Source: Candidatus Azobacteroides sp. (lineage in GTDB: Bacteria > Bacteroidota > Bacteroidia > Bacteroidales > WRGA01). Taken from it: 63,583 nt of DNA. The notes below the pieces were generated by a model. It was not told where the DNA came from, searched no databases, and worked only from the letters and a program-made list of their open reading frames with translations. A program made the position numbers and the translations under genes. This document shows, piece after piece, positions 18,492 through 28,340 of this stretch (position 1 is the first letter of the stretch; every line of letters begins with the position of its first letter). The stretch lies in contig WRGA01000118.1 in assembly GCA_009787405.1 (NCBI GenBank), positions 1 through 63,583 on the forward strand, given 5' to 3'.

Positions 18492-19857
18492 ATCTTTGTA
18501 TCTTCTCGACGATTTCTTCCGGGTGAATTGACAACTGTTCTCCTGTGGTCATATTTTTGAGCGTGACTTTATGATCGGCCATTTCATTTTCTCCGGCGAT
18601 GATGACAAACGGTATTTTTTTACTGTCGGCGTAAGCCATTTGTTTTTTCATTTTTGCGGCTTCGGGGTATAATTCCGTCGAAATTCCCGATTGACGTAAT
18701 TTTGAAACAAACGGCAGGCAATATTCTATTTCCTTTTCGCCGAAATTTGCCACCATGACCATGGTGGAGGATAAAAGTTCTTTCGGATACAGGTTCAATT
18801 GATTAAGAACATCGAAGATGCGGTCGGCCCCGAAAGAAATGCCTACTCCCGAAACATCCGGTAATCCGAATCCGCCGGTCAAATTGTCGTAACGTCCTCC
18901 TCCCGAGATGCTGCCCATTTCAACGTCCGATGCTTTAACTTCGAATATCGCACCGGTATAATAATTTAACCCACGTGCCAACGTTAAATCCAGTTCGACG
19001 GTTGATCGTACCGGCAACAGTTCCGTTTTATTCAGAATGAATTCCAGTTCGTCGATTCCTTTTTGTCCGATTTCCGATTTTGACAGGATATGACGAAGCG
19101 TCGCGATTTTTTCTTTGTTCGCGCCTTCAAGCAAAATAATGGGCTGCAGCAGTTCTACGGCTTCCCGGGAAATGCCTTTGAATGCAAGTTCTTCGTTTAC
19201 TTTTTCGAGGCCGATTTTATCGAGTTTGTCGATGGCGACGGTAATGTCGATGATTTTGTCGCTTTCCCCGATAACTTCGGCGATTCCGTTCAGAATTTTC
19301 CGGTTGTTGATTTTGATGCAGACGTTGATGCCGAACCGACGATATACTTCGTCGATGATTTGTACGAGTTCCACTTCGTTCAACAGCGAATCGCTACCGA
19401 CCACATCGGCATCGCATTGGAAAAATTCGCGATAACGACCTTTTTGCGGACGGTCGGCTCGCCATACAGGTTGAATTTGATAGCGCTTGAACGGGAAACT
19501 GATTTCGTTTCGGTGTTGCGCCACAAATCGGGCGAAAGGCACGGTGAGATCATATCGCAATCCTTTTTCGGATATTTTTCCGGTCAGTCTTTGAAGATTC
19601 CGTGAATGAAGATTTTCGTCGCTTACTTCGGATAAATAATCGCCCGAGTTTAATATTTTGAACAACAATTTGTCTCCTTCATCTCCGTATTTGCCCAATA
19701 AAGTGGAAAGATTTTCCATGGCCGGAGTTTCAATCTGCTCGAATCCGAACAATTTAAAAACATCCGAAATCGTGTTGAATATATAGTTTCGTTTTGCGGT
19801 TTCTTGCGGCAGAAAATCCCGGGTTCCTTTGGGTATGGACGGCTTTTGCATGTTCAT
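18490..19857 (-). CDS. hisS: Histidine--tRNA ligase
   Basis: 455 residues, a class II aminoacyl-tRNA synthetase that charges tRNA-His. Motif 1 lies near '[19 protein letters not shown]', motif 2 is '[20 protein letters not shown]', the histidine-binding signature is '[15 protein letters not shown]', and motif 3 is '[15 protein letters not shown]'. The C-terminal anticodon-binding domain covers about 360-455. It uses the ATG at 19857; a minus-strand TAAGTTTG (19874-19881) sits only 17 bp upstream and may be the -7 box. The neighbours are unrelated. Confidence 0.97.
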   Translation of the reverse strand: MNMQKPSIPKGTRDFLPQETAKRNYIFNTISDVFKLFGFEQIETPAMENLSTLLGKYGDEGDKLLFKILNSGDYLSEVSDENLHSRNLQRLTGKISEKGLRYDLTVPFARFVAQHRNEISFPFKRYQIQPVWRADRPQKGRYREFFQCDADVVGSDSLLNEVELVQIIDEVYRRFGINVCIKINNRKILNGIAEVIGESDKIIDITVAIDKLDKIGLEKVNEELAFKGISREAVELLQPIILLEGANKEKIATLRHILSKSEIGQKGIDELEFILNKTELLPVRSTVELDLTLARGLNYYTGAIFEVKASDVEMGSISGGGRYDNLTGGFGLPDVSGVGISFGADRIFDVLNQLNLYPKELLSSTMVMVANFGEKEIEYCLPFVSKLRQSGISTELYPEAAKMKKQMAYADSKKIPFVIIAGENEMADHKVTLKNMTTGEQLSIHPEEIVEKIQR

Positions 19858-19959
19858 TTTGTTTTTGGGACTGCAAACTTACAAAAACCCGCTTATATTT
19901 TATGCAGTGAAAACTCGATTTTGGAAAATAAATGCGTAAGTTTGCCTTGTTGTTTGTTT

Positions 19960-20390
19960 TAAGTATATTGCAAAAAACGGTTTACATATTAAACGCCAAG
20001 TCGCAAAGACGGGAAGATGCGAAGTTTAAATTTTTTATGGGTTTGTATTTTTGCATCTTCGCGTTTAATATAGTAGATTATCTGATGTTATACCCGGCTC
20101 TCCCTGCAGAGGAAATGTAAAAAATGTGTCAATGTTTCAAAAATATTCGTTCTTTTGTTCCGTCAGGGACATTATATTGGTAGAAAAATATCATCCTCCT
20201 TCACCCCCTGTCCCGTCAGGGACAAAATGGTTACGCCCCTGATGGGACAGGAAACGACATTTTTTAGAACGTAATTTTCAAAAAAACGGATATTATATTT
20301 TTACATCCCATTTATAATAGGGAGAACCGGGTATAACATCCGATAGTCATAATATAATATAATATAAATTAAATTCTGCCGGGTCCTTAT
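19960..20390 (+). repeat. Family 1 palindromic repeat, copy D, interrupted by a family 2 element
   Basis: The left part (19960-20077) runs from 'ttaagtatattgc' through 'aaacgccaagtcgcaaagac' to 'gcgtttaatatagtagat'. The normal right end of the family ('attaaattctgccgggtccttat') reappears at about 20368-20390, after the family 2 copy. Removing the insertion restores a full-length family 1 copy. The outer end faces the hisS start codon, 103 bp away. Confidence 0.7.
20077..20352. mobile_element. Family 2 palindromic element, copy a (nested in family 1 copy D)
   Basis: It is bounded by 'attatctgatgttatacccg' and 'gggtataacatccgatagtc', inverted versions of each other, and contains the family modules 'gttccgtcagggacattata', 'tgtcccgtcagggacaaaat' and 'cccctgatgggac'. 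An AT-rich (taata)n stretch follows the right end. The duplication at the insertion point is not resolved. It has no coding capacity. Confidence 0.7.
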
Positions 20391-20419
20391 TTAAATTTAA
20401 CTTTTATATCTTTTGTAAA

Positions 20420-20713
20420 ATGAAAGCCTTATTTGTTGTATATAATCAGACGCATGTTGAAGAAGTGGAGACGATCATTGCCCGTTCGGGGGAACGCGGG
20501 TTTACCCGCTGGGAAGATGTTCAGGGAGCCGGAAGTAAAGGCGGTGAACCACATTTGGGGTCTCATGCGTGGCCGGGTAAAAATATGGCCAGTTTGATGA
20601 TCGTCGAGGATTTTCATGTTGATAAAATTCTGAAAGAATTAAAAGAATTGGACCGGAGTGCCGAAATGCAAGGTCTCAGAGCTTTTGTATGGAATATCGA
20701 GGATATGATTTGA
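20420..20713 (+). CDS. PG0541-like transporter-associated protein (PII-like fold)
   Basis: 97 residues. 'MKALFVVYNQTHVEEVETII' followed by a glycine-rich T-loop-like region 'GAGSKGGEPHLGSHAWPGKN' (36-55) and 'ASLMIVEDFHVDKILKELKE' is the small PII-like protein family seen beside RND or other transporters in Bacteroidales. These proteins are thought to sense a small ligand and modulate a transporter. No transporter gene is adjacent here; the nearest membrane gene is the opposite-strand DUF454 gene. It lies downstream of the nested repeats. Confidence 0.75.
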   Translation: MKALFVVYNQTHVEEVETIIARSGERGFTRWEDVQGAGSKGGEPHLGSHAWPGKNMASLMIVEDFHVDKILKELKELDRSAEMQGLRAFVWNIEDMI

Positions 20714-20729
20714 TTTTTTGTCGCACGAT

Positions 20730-21110
20730 TCATTTGTTTTGCCTTCGATCATTAAAAGACAATATATGTATGGTGACTCCAAGAGCTGTGAAAGATAGGA
20801 AAAACCGGAGCGGGAACTGATCGGCCATAAAATAAATGCAATAAATTATAGAGGCCCAAAGCAAAGTCAAAGACATGATTTTGGCGCGCGGAGGAATAAC
20901 TTTATATTCCCGGTAATCAATAATGTATTTTCCTAAACGGGGCTGATTGATTAACCATCGGTAAAGTCGGGGTGAACCTTTGAAGTAGCAGTAGGCCGTC
21001 AGTAACAAAAAAGAAGTCGTCGGCAACAAAGGAACTAAAATGCCGATTATTCCCAATCCCAAACAAATTGAGCCCGAAAAAATCCAAAAATACCGAAAAA
21101 AAGAACTCAT
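20730..21110 (-). CDS. DUF454 (YbaN-like) inner membrane protein
   Basis: 126 residues with three to four hydrophobic helices. The block 'GIIGILVPLLPTTSFLLLTAY' with 'YCYFKGSPRLYRWL' is the DUF454 signature. Function is unknown. It is separated from the upstream C69 peptidase gene by 22 bp on the same strand, so they are probably co-transcribed. Confidence 0.85.
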   Translation of the reverse strand: MSSFFRYFWIFSGSICLGLGIIGILVPLLPTTSFLLLTAYCYFKGSPRLYRWLINQPRLGKYIIDYREYKVIPPRAKIMSLTLLWASIIYCIYFMADQFPLRFFLSFTALGVTIHILSFNDRRQNK

Positions 21111-21132
21111 AATCTTAATTGACGATTAACTT

Positions 21133-22773
21133 TTAATCTTTCAATTTTAATTTGTCTCCCGTTTCTTCGACGATTTGCCGATAAAAATTTTTTGAATATC
21201 CGGGTTGAAGGGGAGTTACGGGTGAGCCGTTTTTATCGGTTTCGAACTTGCCGTCTTTTTCTTTCTTGATATTTCCGTCGATGTATTTCACCAATAAGTA
21301 TTCATCTAATTTTTGCCATTGATCGAACGTTAATTCCGCTTGTTCAGCAGAATATCGGGTCAAAAATGCGACAGCCGAATTTTTGTCTTTCAAATACATC
21401 TCCGAGGCCGTTTTTTCGACGGATAATTGATTGTCGACAAAGGACATTTCGAGTTGTTGCTGGATTTTGCGGATGTCTTTTATCATGTAATTGTATTTTC
21501 CGTAGGCCATATTAGCAACCCGGTTGAAAATCCAAAATGCCGAAGTCGGAGAATAGTTCAACAAATCGCCGTTGCCTTGGCGGAAACAAATCGGAATTTC
21601 GGTTATGGAGCAATACATAGGCACATACACATTGCTTGCTGCATCGTCGACGCCGAACCACAAGATGCCGCCGATTTCGTTCGGCAGCCACTCGCGCATT
21701 TGTGCGACAAGAGTGAATCCGGTTTGTTGCGTGGCAATGGCCCTCTCATTGAAGTATTCGGCACCGTTTACTTTGTAGGTCAACGGGCGCCAGCGGTACG
21801 GACATTCAAACGGTCCCGCTCCGGGATCTTTCGTCATGTCCAATTCGGTTCCTTCGTAATGATCGCGCATCGCATTTTGTATATCTTGCACGGAGACTTT
21901 TTTGTCGGGTTTTATCCACAACGGCAGCCGGTTTTTATTTTCGCCTTCCAAATAAGGAAGATACTGATCCATATCGGTGTTGTATCTTCTGAAGAAACTC
22001 CAGACGCGGGCTTCGCAAAATCGTACGGCTTCAAAATCTTCGGGTGCATATGTGTCGGAAAAACTGAATTCAGAATCTTTTCCCGAAAAGTATCCTTTTT
22101 CCCGTGCAAAAGAGATGACATCGGGTGAATAAATGCAGTTGTTTTTATCTTTCAACGGGAATGTACGGATGCGCGATTGATTGGCATGTGCGGAAATGCA
22201 ATCGTCGGGAATTCGTACAGCCACCCATACGGCGCCTTTTTTACCCGTACCTTTTCCGATCATTTCCAAAATCCAGATTTCTTTCGGGTCGGCTACGGAA
22301 AAACTTTCTCCGGCACTGCAATATCCGTATTCATCAACCAGATTTGTCATGATCTGTAATGCTTCGCGGGCGGTTTTGGAACGTTGCAATGCAAGGTACA
22401 TCAAGCTGCCGTAATCGACGATGCTGGTGGTGTCTTGCAATTCAGGTCGACCGCCGAACGTGGTTTCCCCGATGCTTACTTGATATTCGTTGATGTTGCC
22501 GACGACATGATACGTTTGTTCGGCTTGAGCAATTTTTCCCAAGTATTTTCCCGAATCCCATTCCCGAATATCGACCATGGTTCCCTTTGGGTAGGCGTTG
22601 GCGGGCCAATGGTACAATTCTCCGTATAAAACATGAGAATCGGCGGAATAAGAAATGATGGTTGATCCGTCAGCGGAGGCAGATTTTCCGACCAATAAAC
22701 CGGTGCAGGCGTTTATCTGTCCGGGGAATAAAAAAAGCAGTAGGATCAATGATAAAATGATATTTTTTTTCAT
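21133..22773 (-). CDS. C69 family dipeptidase (secreted)
   Basis: 546 residues. The signal peptide (1-22) ends in INA and is followed by C23-T-G-L-L-V-G, so maturation would expose Cys23 as the N-terminal nucleophile, as expected for Ntn-hydrolase dipeptidases of the PepD/C69 family. Further family stretches are 'DGSTIISYSADSH', 'QVSIGETTFGGRPEL' and 'SFSVADPKEIWILEMIGKG'. It is likely periplasmic and involved in peptide catabolism. A minus-strand TATCTTTG (22793-22800) 20 bp upstream of the ATG could be the -7 box. DUF454 follows in the same direction. Confidence 0.88.
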   Translation of the reverse strand: MKKNIILSLILLLFLFPGQINACTGLLVGKSASADGSTIISYSADSHVLYGELYHWPANAYPKGTMVDIREWDSGKYLGKIAQAEQTYHVVGNINEYQVSIGETTFGGRPELQDTTSIVDYGSLMYLALQRSKTAREALQIMTNLVDEYGYCSAGESFSVADPKEIWILEMIGKGTGKKGAVWVAVRIPDDCISAHANQSRIRTFPLKDKNNCIYSPDVISFAREKGYFSGKDSEFSFSDTYAPEDFEAVRFCEARVWSFFRRYNTDMDQYLPYLEGENKNRLPLWIKPDKKVSVQDIQNAMRDHYEGTELDMTKDPGAGPFECPYRWRPLTYKVNGAEYFNERAIATQQTGFTLVAQMREWLPNEIGGILWFGVDDAASNVYVPMYCSITEIPICFRQGNGDLLNYSPTSAFWIFNRVANMAYGKYNYMIKDIRKIQQQLEMSFVDNQLSVEKTASEMYLKDKNSAVAFLTRYSAEQAELTFDQWQKLDEYLLVKYIDGNIKKEKDGKFETDKNGSPVTPLQPGYSKNFYRQIVEETGDKLKLKD

Positions 22774-22854
22774 GTGTTTATTTTTTATTGTCCAAAGATA
22801 CTATAAAGTCGGGATTTTCGGGAAAGATCGCAGCAATTTCCTTGTTTTTCTGAT

Positions 22855-22885
22855 TTTGCCGGCTTGCTCAAAATCCGTAAGTTTG
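22855..22885 (+). promoter_or_regulatory. Promoter of recF
   Basis: TTTG (22855-22858), a 19-nt spacer and TAAGTTTG (22878-22885), 65 bp before the ATG at 22950. Spacing and boxes match the Bacteroidota consensus. Confidence 0.65.
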
Positions 22886-22949
22886 TGCCGGTGTTTTATG
22901 CTCCGGTGCATAAAATGGTAAACAGTAAATTGTCCGATTGTAAATTAAA

Positions 22950-24062
22950 ATGTTTTTACAAAAACTTTCCGTCATCAATTATAAAAGTCTGAAACAGATC
23001 GAACTTGATTTGTCGCCGAAAATGAATTGCTTTTTCGGTGATAACGGCATGGGGAAGACGAATCTGTTGGATGCGGTTTTTTATCTTTCGTTTTGTAAAA
23101 GCCATACGAATCCGGTCGATACGCAAAATATCCGGCACGACGAGGAATTTTTTGTTATTCAGGGATTTTATGTTGACGGAGAAAGACCGGAGGAAATTTA
23201 TTGCGGCTTCAAACGTCGTCAGAAAAAACATTTCAGGCGGAACAAAAAAGAATATGAACGTCTTTCCGACCACATCGGCCTGATTCCTTTAGTGCTGGTT
23301 TCCCCTGCCGATAATGAATTGATTCAGGGCGGAAGCGAAGAGCGCCGGAAGTTTATGGATATGGTTGTTTCTCAATACGACAGGGAATATCTTGATGCTT
23401 TGATCCGATATAACAAGGCGTTGATGCAACGCAATGCTTTGTTGAAAGAAACGGCTTATTCCGACGATACGTTGTTTGATATTTGGGAGGAACAAATGAC
23501 CGAAACAGGAGCGGTTATTTATGAAAAGAGATGCCGGTTCGTAGATGAGTTTACACCCGGATTCCGGGAATATTACGATTACATTTGTCGTTCGAGCGAA
23601 CAGGTTTCGTTGTGTTACGAGTCGCACTTGAAACATGATGACTTGTCCGTTTTATTGAAAAATTCCCGGGAAAAGGACCGGATCATCGGGTTTACCCGTA
23701 AAGGAGTTCATAAAGATGATTTGACGATGCTGTTGGGAGAATACCCCATCAAACGGATCGGTTCGCAAGGGCAGAACAAAACTTATTTAATCGCATTGAA
23801 GCTGGCTCAATTTAATTTTTTGAAAAAAACGAGCGCCCGGACTCCGATTCTTTTGTTGGATGATATTTTTGACAAGTTGGACGCCAAACGGGTGGAGCAG
23901 ATTATTCAACTGGTTGCTCAAGATACTTTCGGACAAATTTTTATCACTGATACCAATCGGGAACATTTGCTCGAAATTCTGAACAAAATAGGATCGGATT
24001 ATAAGATATTTCAGATGAAAGACGGAGAAGTGAAGAAGTTGACGAGTGAACGAGACGGGTAG
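22950..24062 (+). CDS. recF: DNA replication/repair protein RecF
   Basis: 370 residues. It is an SMC-like ATPase that loads RecA on gapped DNA. Walker A is 'GDNGMGKTN' (30-38), the ABC-type signature is 'GSQGQNKTYLIALKLAQF' (a RecF variant of SxGQ), and Walker B is 'PILLLDDIFDKLDAKR'. It begins 'MFLQKLSVINYKSLKQIELD' as usual. The DUF721 gene follows after 30 bp; this recF-DUF721 pairing is typical in Bacteroidota. Confidence 0.95.
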   Translation: MFLQKLSVINYKSLKQIELDLSPKMNCFFGDNGMGKTNLLDAVFYLSFCKSHTNPVDTQNIRHDEEFFVIQGFYVDGERPEEIYCGFKRRQKKHFRRNKKEYERLSDHIGLIPLVLVSPADNELIQGGSEERRKFMDMVVSQYDREYLDALIRYNKALMQRNALLKETAYSDDTLFDIWEEQMTETGAVIYEKRCRFVDEFTPGFREYYDYICRSSEQVSLCYESHLKHDDLSVLLKNSREKDRIIGFTRKGVHKDDLTMLLGEYPIKRIGSQGQNKTYLIALKLAQFNFLKKTSARTPILLLDDIFDKLDAKRVEQIIQLVAQDTFGQIFITDTNREHLLEILNKIGSDYKIFQMKDGEVKKLTSERDG

Positions 24063-24092
24063 ACATGAGATAAGAAAATTAAAAATATATAC

Positions 24093-24383
24093 ATGAAAAA
24101 AACAAACACGCAAAGTTTGGGAGATGTGCTCCGGCAGGTATTAAAAGAACAGAATCTGTCGGAAAAACTGAATGAGCAGCGTCTGATCGATGCTTGGCGA
24201 CCGGTGTTGGGCGTCGGTGTCGCGCAATATACGACACGGCTTTACATTAAAAATAAGGTGTTGAATGTGCAAATTTCCTCTGCCGTGTTGCGTGCCGAAT
24301 TGATGATGTCGCGCGGAAAACTGATGCAGGCGCTGAATAACTATGTCGGTGAGCAAGTGATCGTTGATATTATGTTTCGATGA
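24093..24383 (+). CDS. DUF721 domain protein
   Basis: 96 residues. It has the family pattern 'LGDVLRQVLKEQNLSEKLNE', 'W' in 'DAWRPVLG' and the C-terminal strand-helix 'LRAELMMSRGKLMQALNNYV'. Members lie next to recF or dnaA-region genes, and a nucleic-acid-related role is suspected but unproved. It is probably co-transcribed with recF. Confidence 0.88.
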   Translation: MKKTNTQSLGDVLRQVLKEQNLSEKLNEQRLIDAWRPVLGVGVAQYTTRLYIKNKVLNVQISSAVLRAELMMSRGKLMQALNNYVGEQVIVDIMFR

Positions 24384-24510
24384 TCGGTATGGTCTAAAAT
24401 AAATTCTTTCCGGTATACAAAAAATCGGTTTTTTGCGTTTAAATAATTCGCACTGTTATCAAAAGTACCGATATAGAAACTTGTAAATCGTGTGAATGTA
24501 AATTATATTT

Positions 24511-26925
24511 ATGGGTAAAAGAAAATATTTTCTTCTTTTTTTCTTGATGTTGTCCGGCATGCTTCTTGCTCAAAAAAGGATCACTATTTCCGGAACCGTT
24601 TCCGACGGGGAAGGAAAACCGTTGGATTTGGCCACGGTGTATGTCGAAAAAACAATTATCGGTACCATTACGAATGAGAAAGGATTTTATTCGGTAAATG
24701 TTCCTGTCCGGGATTCGGTCGGGATTGTTTTTTCTTGTTTGGGCTATAAATCGCTTCGACGGGTGGTGGTTGCTCCCGAAAGTGATTTTGTGTTGAGCGT
24801 GAGGCTTCGTTCGACGGAATGGACATTGGATGAAGTGACCGTAACTTCCACCCGTAAACAAACATCTTCCATGCAGCGGGTTTCGACGGATAAAATTCGT
24901 TTGATGCCCGATGCTTCGGGCGGAAATATCGAATCGATTATTTCCACCTTTGCCGGCGTAAGTTCCAACAATGAATTAAGCTCTCAATATTCAGTGCGCG
25001 GAGGTAATTTCGACGAAAACATGGTGTATGTCAACGGCATTGAAGTATATCGTCCGTTATTGGTGAGGTCGGGACAACAGGAAGGATTGAGCTTTATCAA
25101 TTCGGATATGGTGGCGGAGGTCGGTTTTTCTTCCGGCGGATTCGAAGCCCGATACGGCGATAAAATGTCGTCGGTGCTGGACATTACCTACAAAAAGCCC
25201 GAACATTCGTTGGAAGGTTCTGTGTCTGCGAGTTTTTTGGGCGCTACGGCTTATGTCGGACAAAAATCCCGCAAGTTTTCCCAAATTCACGGGTTTCGCT
25301 ATAAAACGTCCTCTTCTTTATTGGGAACGTTGGATACGAAAGGGGAATATAATCCGAACTTTTTGGATTATCAATTGTACATGACCTATGATTTTCTGCC
25401 GAAATGGGAAATCAGTTTGTTGGGAAATATTTCACGGAATCAGTATAATTTTGTTCCGCAGGAGCGATCGACCTCTTTCGGAACGCTTGCCGACGCCAAG
25501 CAATTTGTGGTGTACTTCGACGGGCAGGAACGGGATCAGTTTCTGACAGAATTCGGAGCCTTGTCCTTATCGACGAAAGCAATCAAAAACACCGAATTGT
25601 CATTTACGGCATCCGCTTTCAATACCAACGAAACGGAAACGTATGATATTACCGGAGAATATTGGTTGAGCGAATTGAACATGGACTCCGGATCGCAAGC
25701 AGCGAGCGAAGGTCAAACACTGGCTGTGGGGGCTTATCACGAACATGCCCGGGACAGGCTGAATGCTGACGTTGCTGCTTTTGCTCATAACGGATTAATC
25801 CGTTTTATCGGAAATGAGCTGCGTTGGGGAGTTTCTTATCAACGGGAGAAAATAGACGACCGCATCCGGGAGTGGGAAAGGAGAGATTCTGCCGGATATA
25901 ACTGGCCGCATTCGGAAAAAGCGGTGAATATGGTTTATAATTTGTTTTCCCGCAATCAGATGAATACCAACCGGTTTAATGCATATTTTCAAGATACTTA
26001 TAAAGTCAGATCCACCAAAGGCTTGTTTGCGATAACCGGAGGTGTCAGAGCCGGTTATTGGAGTTTTAATGATGAATGGATTATCAGTCCCCGTTTCAAT
26101 TTTGCGTTTATTCCCAACTGGAAGCAGGATTTTACATTTCGTCTGGCTGCCGGGGTTTATTATCAAACACCTTTTTATAAAGAAATGCGGGATACTGTAA
26201 CGACGCAAGAACAAAATACGGTTGTTTTGTTGAATAAGGAAATCAAATCGCAACGTTCGGTTCAGGTTGTTGCCGGAATGGATTACAGTTTTCGCGCCGT
26301 CGATCGTCCGTTTAAATTTACGACGGAGGTGTATTATAAGAAACTGACGGATTTGATTCCGTATACCGTTGATAATGTACAAATACGGTATGCCGGAAAG
26401 AATCTGTCTCACGGATATGCCATGGGACTCGACATGAAATTTTTCGGAGAGTTTGTAAAGGGCACCGATTCTTGGTTAAGCATATCGTTCATGAAATCGG
26501 AGGAAACCATTAACGGAGTCACGGTCCCTCGTCCGACCGATCAGTTGTATAATATTTCGTTGTTTTTCCAGGATTATTTCCCGGGATATCCGAAATGGAA
26601 GATGCAGCTTAAAGCAAGCTTAGCCGACGGTCTTCCTTTCAGTCCGCCTAATTCGGGGTATGAAGACCGCGTATTTCGTACTTCTCCTTACCGGCGTCTC
26701 GACATCGGGATGTCCCGACAATTGATCGGTGACGATAATCGGAAAAATTCTTCGATTTTGCGGTATCTCAGAAATATGTGGATCGGAATTGATGTATTCA
26801 ATTTGTTGGACATTAAAAACGTAAACTCGTATTATTGGATTACCGACGTTTACGATCAACAATATGCCGTTCCCAACTATTTGACCGGCCGACAAATCAA
26901 TTTGAGATTAATTGCCGACTTTTAA
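24511..26925 (+). CDS. TonB-dependent outer membrane receptor
   Basis: 804 residues. Signal peptide 1-20 (ending LLAQ), then a carboxypeptidase-regulatory-like domain (about 24-105, 'SGTVSDGEGKPLDLATVYVE'), a plug domain (about 115-225) including 'GGNIESIISTFAGVSSNNEL' and 'YSVRGGNFDENMVYVNGIEV', then a 22-strand-type barrel ending in the aromatic 'LRLIADF'. It imports an unknown substrate across the outer membrane with TonB energy. No SusD-like gene follows, so it is not a classic SusCD pair; the moderate length also fits a siderophore, cobalamin or peptide receptor better than a glycan SusC. It is monocistronic. Confidence 0.9.
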   Translation: MGKRKYFLLFFLMLSGMLLAQKRITISGTVSDGEGKPLDLATVYVEKTIIGTITNEKGFYSVNVPVRDSVGIVFSCLGYKSLRRVVVAPESDFVLSVRLRSTEWTLDEVTVTSTRKQTSSMQRVSTDKIRLMPDASGGNIESIISTFAGVSSNNELSSQYSVRGGNFDENMVYVNGIEVYRPLLVRSGQQEGLSFINSDMVAEVGFSSGGFEARYGDKMSSVLDITYKKPEHSLEGSVSASFLGATAYVGQKSRKFSQIHGFRYKTSSSLLGTLDTKGEYNPNFLDYQLYMTYDFLPKWEISLLGNISRNQYNFVPQERSTSFGTLADAKQFVVYFDGQERDQFLTEFGALSLSTKAIKNTELSFTASAFNTNETETYDITGEYWLSELNMDSGSQAASEGQTLAVGAYHEHARDRLNADVAAFAHNGLIRFIGNELRWGVSYQREKIDDRIREWERRDSAGYNWPHSEKAVNMVYNLFSRNQMNTNRFNAYFQDTYKVRSTKGLFAITGGVRAGYWSFNDEWIISPRFNFAFIPNWKQDFTFRLAAGVYYQTPFYKEMRDTVTTQEQNTVVLLNKEIKSQRSVQVVAGMDYSFRAVDRPFKFTTEVYYKKLTDLIPYTVDNVQIRYAGKNLSHGYAMGLDMKFFGEFVKGTDSWLSISFMKSEETINGVTVPRPTDQLYNISLFFQDYFPGYPKWKMQLKASLADGLPFSPPNSGYEDRVFRTSPYRRLDIGMSRQLIGDDNRKNSSILRYLRNMWIGIDVFNLLDIKNVNSYYWITDVYDQQYAVPNYLTGRQINLRLIADF

Positions 26926-26927
26926 AA

Positions 26928-26957
26928 GTTAAGAGTTAAGAATTACGAGTTAAGAGT
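26928..26957 (+). repeat. TTAAGAG-type short tandem motif
   Basis: An imperfect array of 'agttaagagttaagaattac', immediately after the TonB receptor stop. The same array occurs at 36367, 36449 (inverted), 37340 (inverted) and 44027. Confidence 0.6.
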
Positions 26958-27117
26958 TGGATGGATGAAATGTGGTGATTGAGCAAACGCATCTTCATAA
27001 CATATTTTATGAAAATTTTCGAGAAAATCACCATTATTATCAAAAAAAATTTCAACTGTAATTTTCTTCAAGTGGATTTAGAACATAATTATAAAAATTT
27101 TTGCTTATGTTCTATAT

Positions 27118-27510
27118 CTACAGATTTGCTTTGATTTTGTCGGCGATTTCCGTAAATTCTTCGGGTGAAAGTTTCAGTCTTTCTCCGGAAAAAGACATGT
27201 CTTTTTCGCTTTGAATGGGAATCAGATGGATGTGTACGTGCGGAACGTCCAAGCCGATGACGGCAACGCCCACACGTTTGCAGGGAACAGCTTTTTCAAC
27301 GGCATGGGCAATCTGTTTGGAAAATACGATCATTTCCTGCAACATTTCGTCGGAAAGATCAAAAATATAGTCTGTTTCTTGTTTGGGAATCACCAACGTA
27401 TGACCTTCCGTCATCGGATTGATATCCAAAAAGGCGAAGAATTTGTCGTTTTCCGCAATTTTGTACGACGGTATTTCTCCTGCTGCTATACGACTGAATA
27501 AGGTTGCCAT
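27118..27510 (-). CDS. HIT family protein
   Basis: 130 residues. The histidine triad is 'HVHIHLIPI' with H91, H93 and H95; the N-terminal 'LFSRIAAGEIPSYKIAENDK' and 'AFLDINPMTEGHTLVIPK' are typical of the HinT/Hit branch. It is a nucleotide hydrolase or transferase acting on AMP conjugates. It lies 87 bp downstream of greA on the same strand and is probably in the same transcript. A 10-bp inverted repeat (27079-27088 / 27105-27114) sits just after its stop. Confidence 0.92.
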   Translation of the reverse strand: MATLFSRIAAGEIPSYKIAENDKFFAFLDINPMTEGHTLVIPKQETDYIFDLSDEMLQEMIVFSKQIAHAVEKAVPCKRVGVAVIGLDVPHVHIHLIPIQSEKDMSFSGERLKLSPEEFTEIADKIKANL

Positions 27511-27597
27511 AATAGTTGATTTTACAATTGGACGATTTACAATTTATTTTTTGATCGTTGAAAATATTTGGATATTCCGTCAATTTCGTGTACCATT

Positions 27598-28068
27598 TTA
27601 TATGGAAATGTCGATCACTTCGAAGGTCATCACTCCCGACGGAACGGTAATTTCCACGACATCACCGACTTTTTTCCCCAACAGTCCTTTGCCGATGGGA
27701 GTGTTGACGGCTATTTTCCCTTCTTTCAGATTCGCTTCCGTTTCCGAAACAAGGGTGTATTGCATGATTTGATTGTTTTTGGTGTTGCGGATTTTGACTT
27801 TGTTGAGAATTTGAATACTGTCGGTATTCAGTTTGCTTTCATCGATTAAGCGTGCACCGGCCAATACGTCTTTTAATTGGGCGATTTTCATCTCCAACAA
27901 ACCCTGGGCCTCTTTGGCTGCATCGTATTCTGCATTTTCCGACAAATCTCCTTTGTCCCGGGCTTCTGCGATTTGACGCGAAATTTCGGGACGCTTTACG
28001 GTTTCCAGATAGGTAATCTCTTCCGATAACTTCTTATACCCTTCCTCTGTCATATAGGTTGCTGCCAT
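27598..28068 (-). CDS. greA: Transcription elongation factor GreA
   Basis: 156 residues. The N-terminal coiled coil carries 'MTEEGYKKLSEEITYLETVK' and the acidic tip 'GDLSENAEYDAAKEAQG'; the C-terminal FKBP-like domain has 'TPIGKGLLGKKVGDVVEI' and ends 'VMTFEVIDISI'. It stimulates transcript cleavage by backtracked RNA polymerase. A good promoter lies at 28193-28222, leaving a 125-nt leader. Confidence 0.97.
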   Translation of the reverse strand: MAATYMTEEGYKKLSEEITYLETVKRPEISRQIAEARDKGDLSENAEYDAAKEAQGLLEMKIAQLKDVLAGARLIDESKLNTDSIQILNKVKIRNTKNNQIMQYTLVSETEANLKEGKIAVNTPIGKGLLGKKVGDVVEITVPSGVMTFEVIDISI

Positions 28069-28192
28069 AATCAGTAATCCTCCGTTTATTTAATGATCTG
28101 TTTAACTTGGTAGACAAAAAATAATTCCGACCGAAGCCGGAACTTGATCTATGTTGCATGTTTGTTACAAAAATCCTGCTGAAATATTACTA

Positions 28193-28222
28193 CAAAGGTA
28201 GCCGTTTTTTTTTACCGGCAAA
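28193..28222 (-). promoter_or_regulatory. greA: Promoter of greA-HIT
   Basis: On the minus strand, TTTG (28219-28222), an 18-nt spacer and TACCTTTG (28193-28200) form a near-ideal Bacteroidota promoter. Confidence 0.7.
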
Positions 28223-28340
28223 AATTTTAAGAAAATATAAGAAATCTAACGGTGGTGTTCTAAAAAGTATGCTTATTTAACATCCTGTAAAATAATAATT
28301 TACAAGAGAATTAATGCGTATTTAACAATTATAAATCATT

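Noticed and set aside
19932-20120. A 62-codon reading frame starting MRKFALLFVLSILQK
   Set aside because: Most of it is family 1 repeat read in one frame (…NAKSQRREDAKFK). The same peptide-like string arises at 307-645 on the other strand, so it is a repeat artefact.
21427-22128. Plus-strand 233-codon open frame
   Set aside because: It lies entirely antisense to the well-supported C69 dipeptidase and has no recognisable family features.
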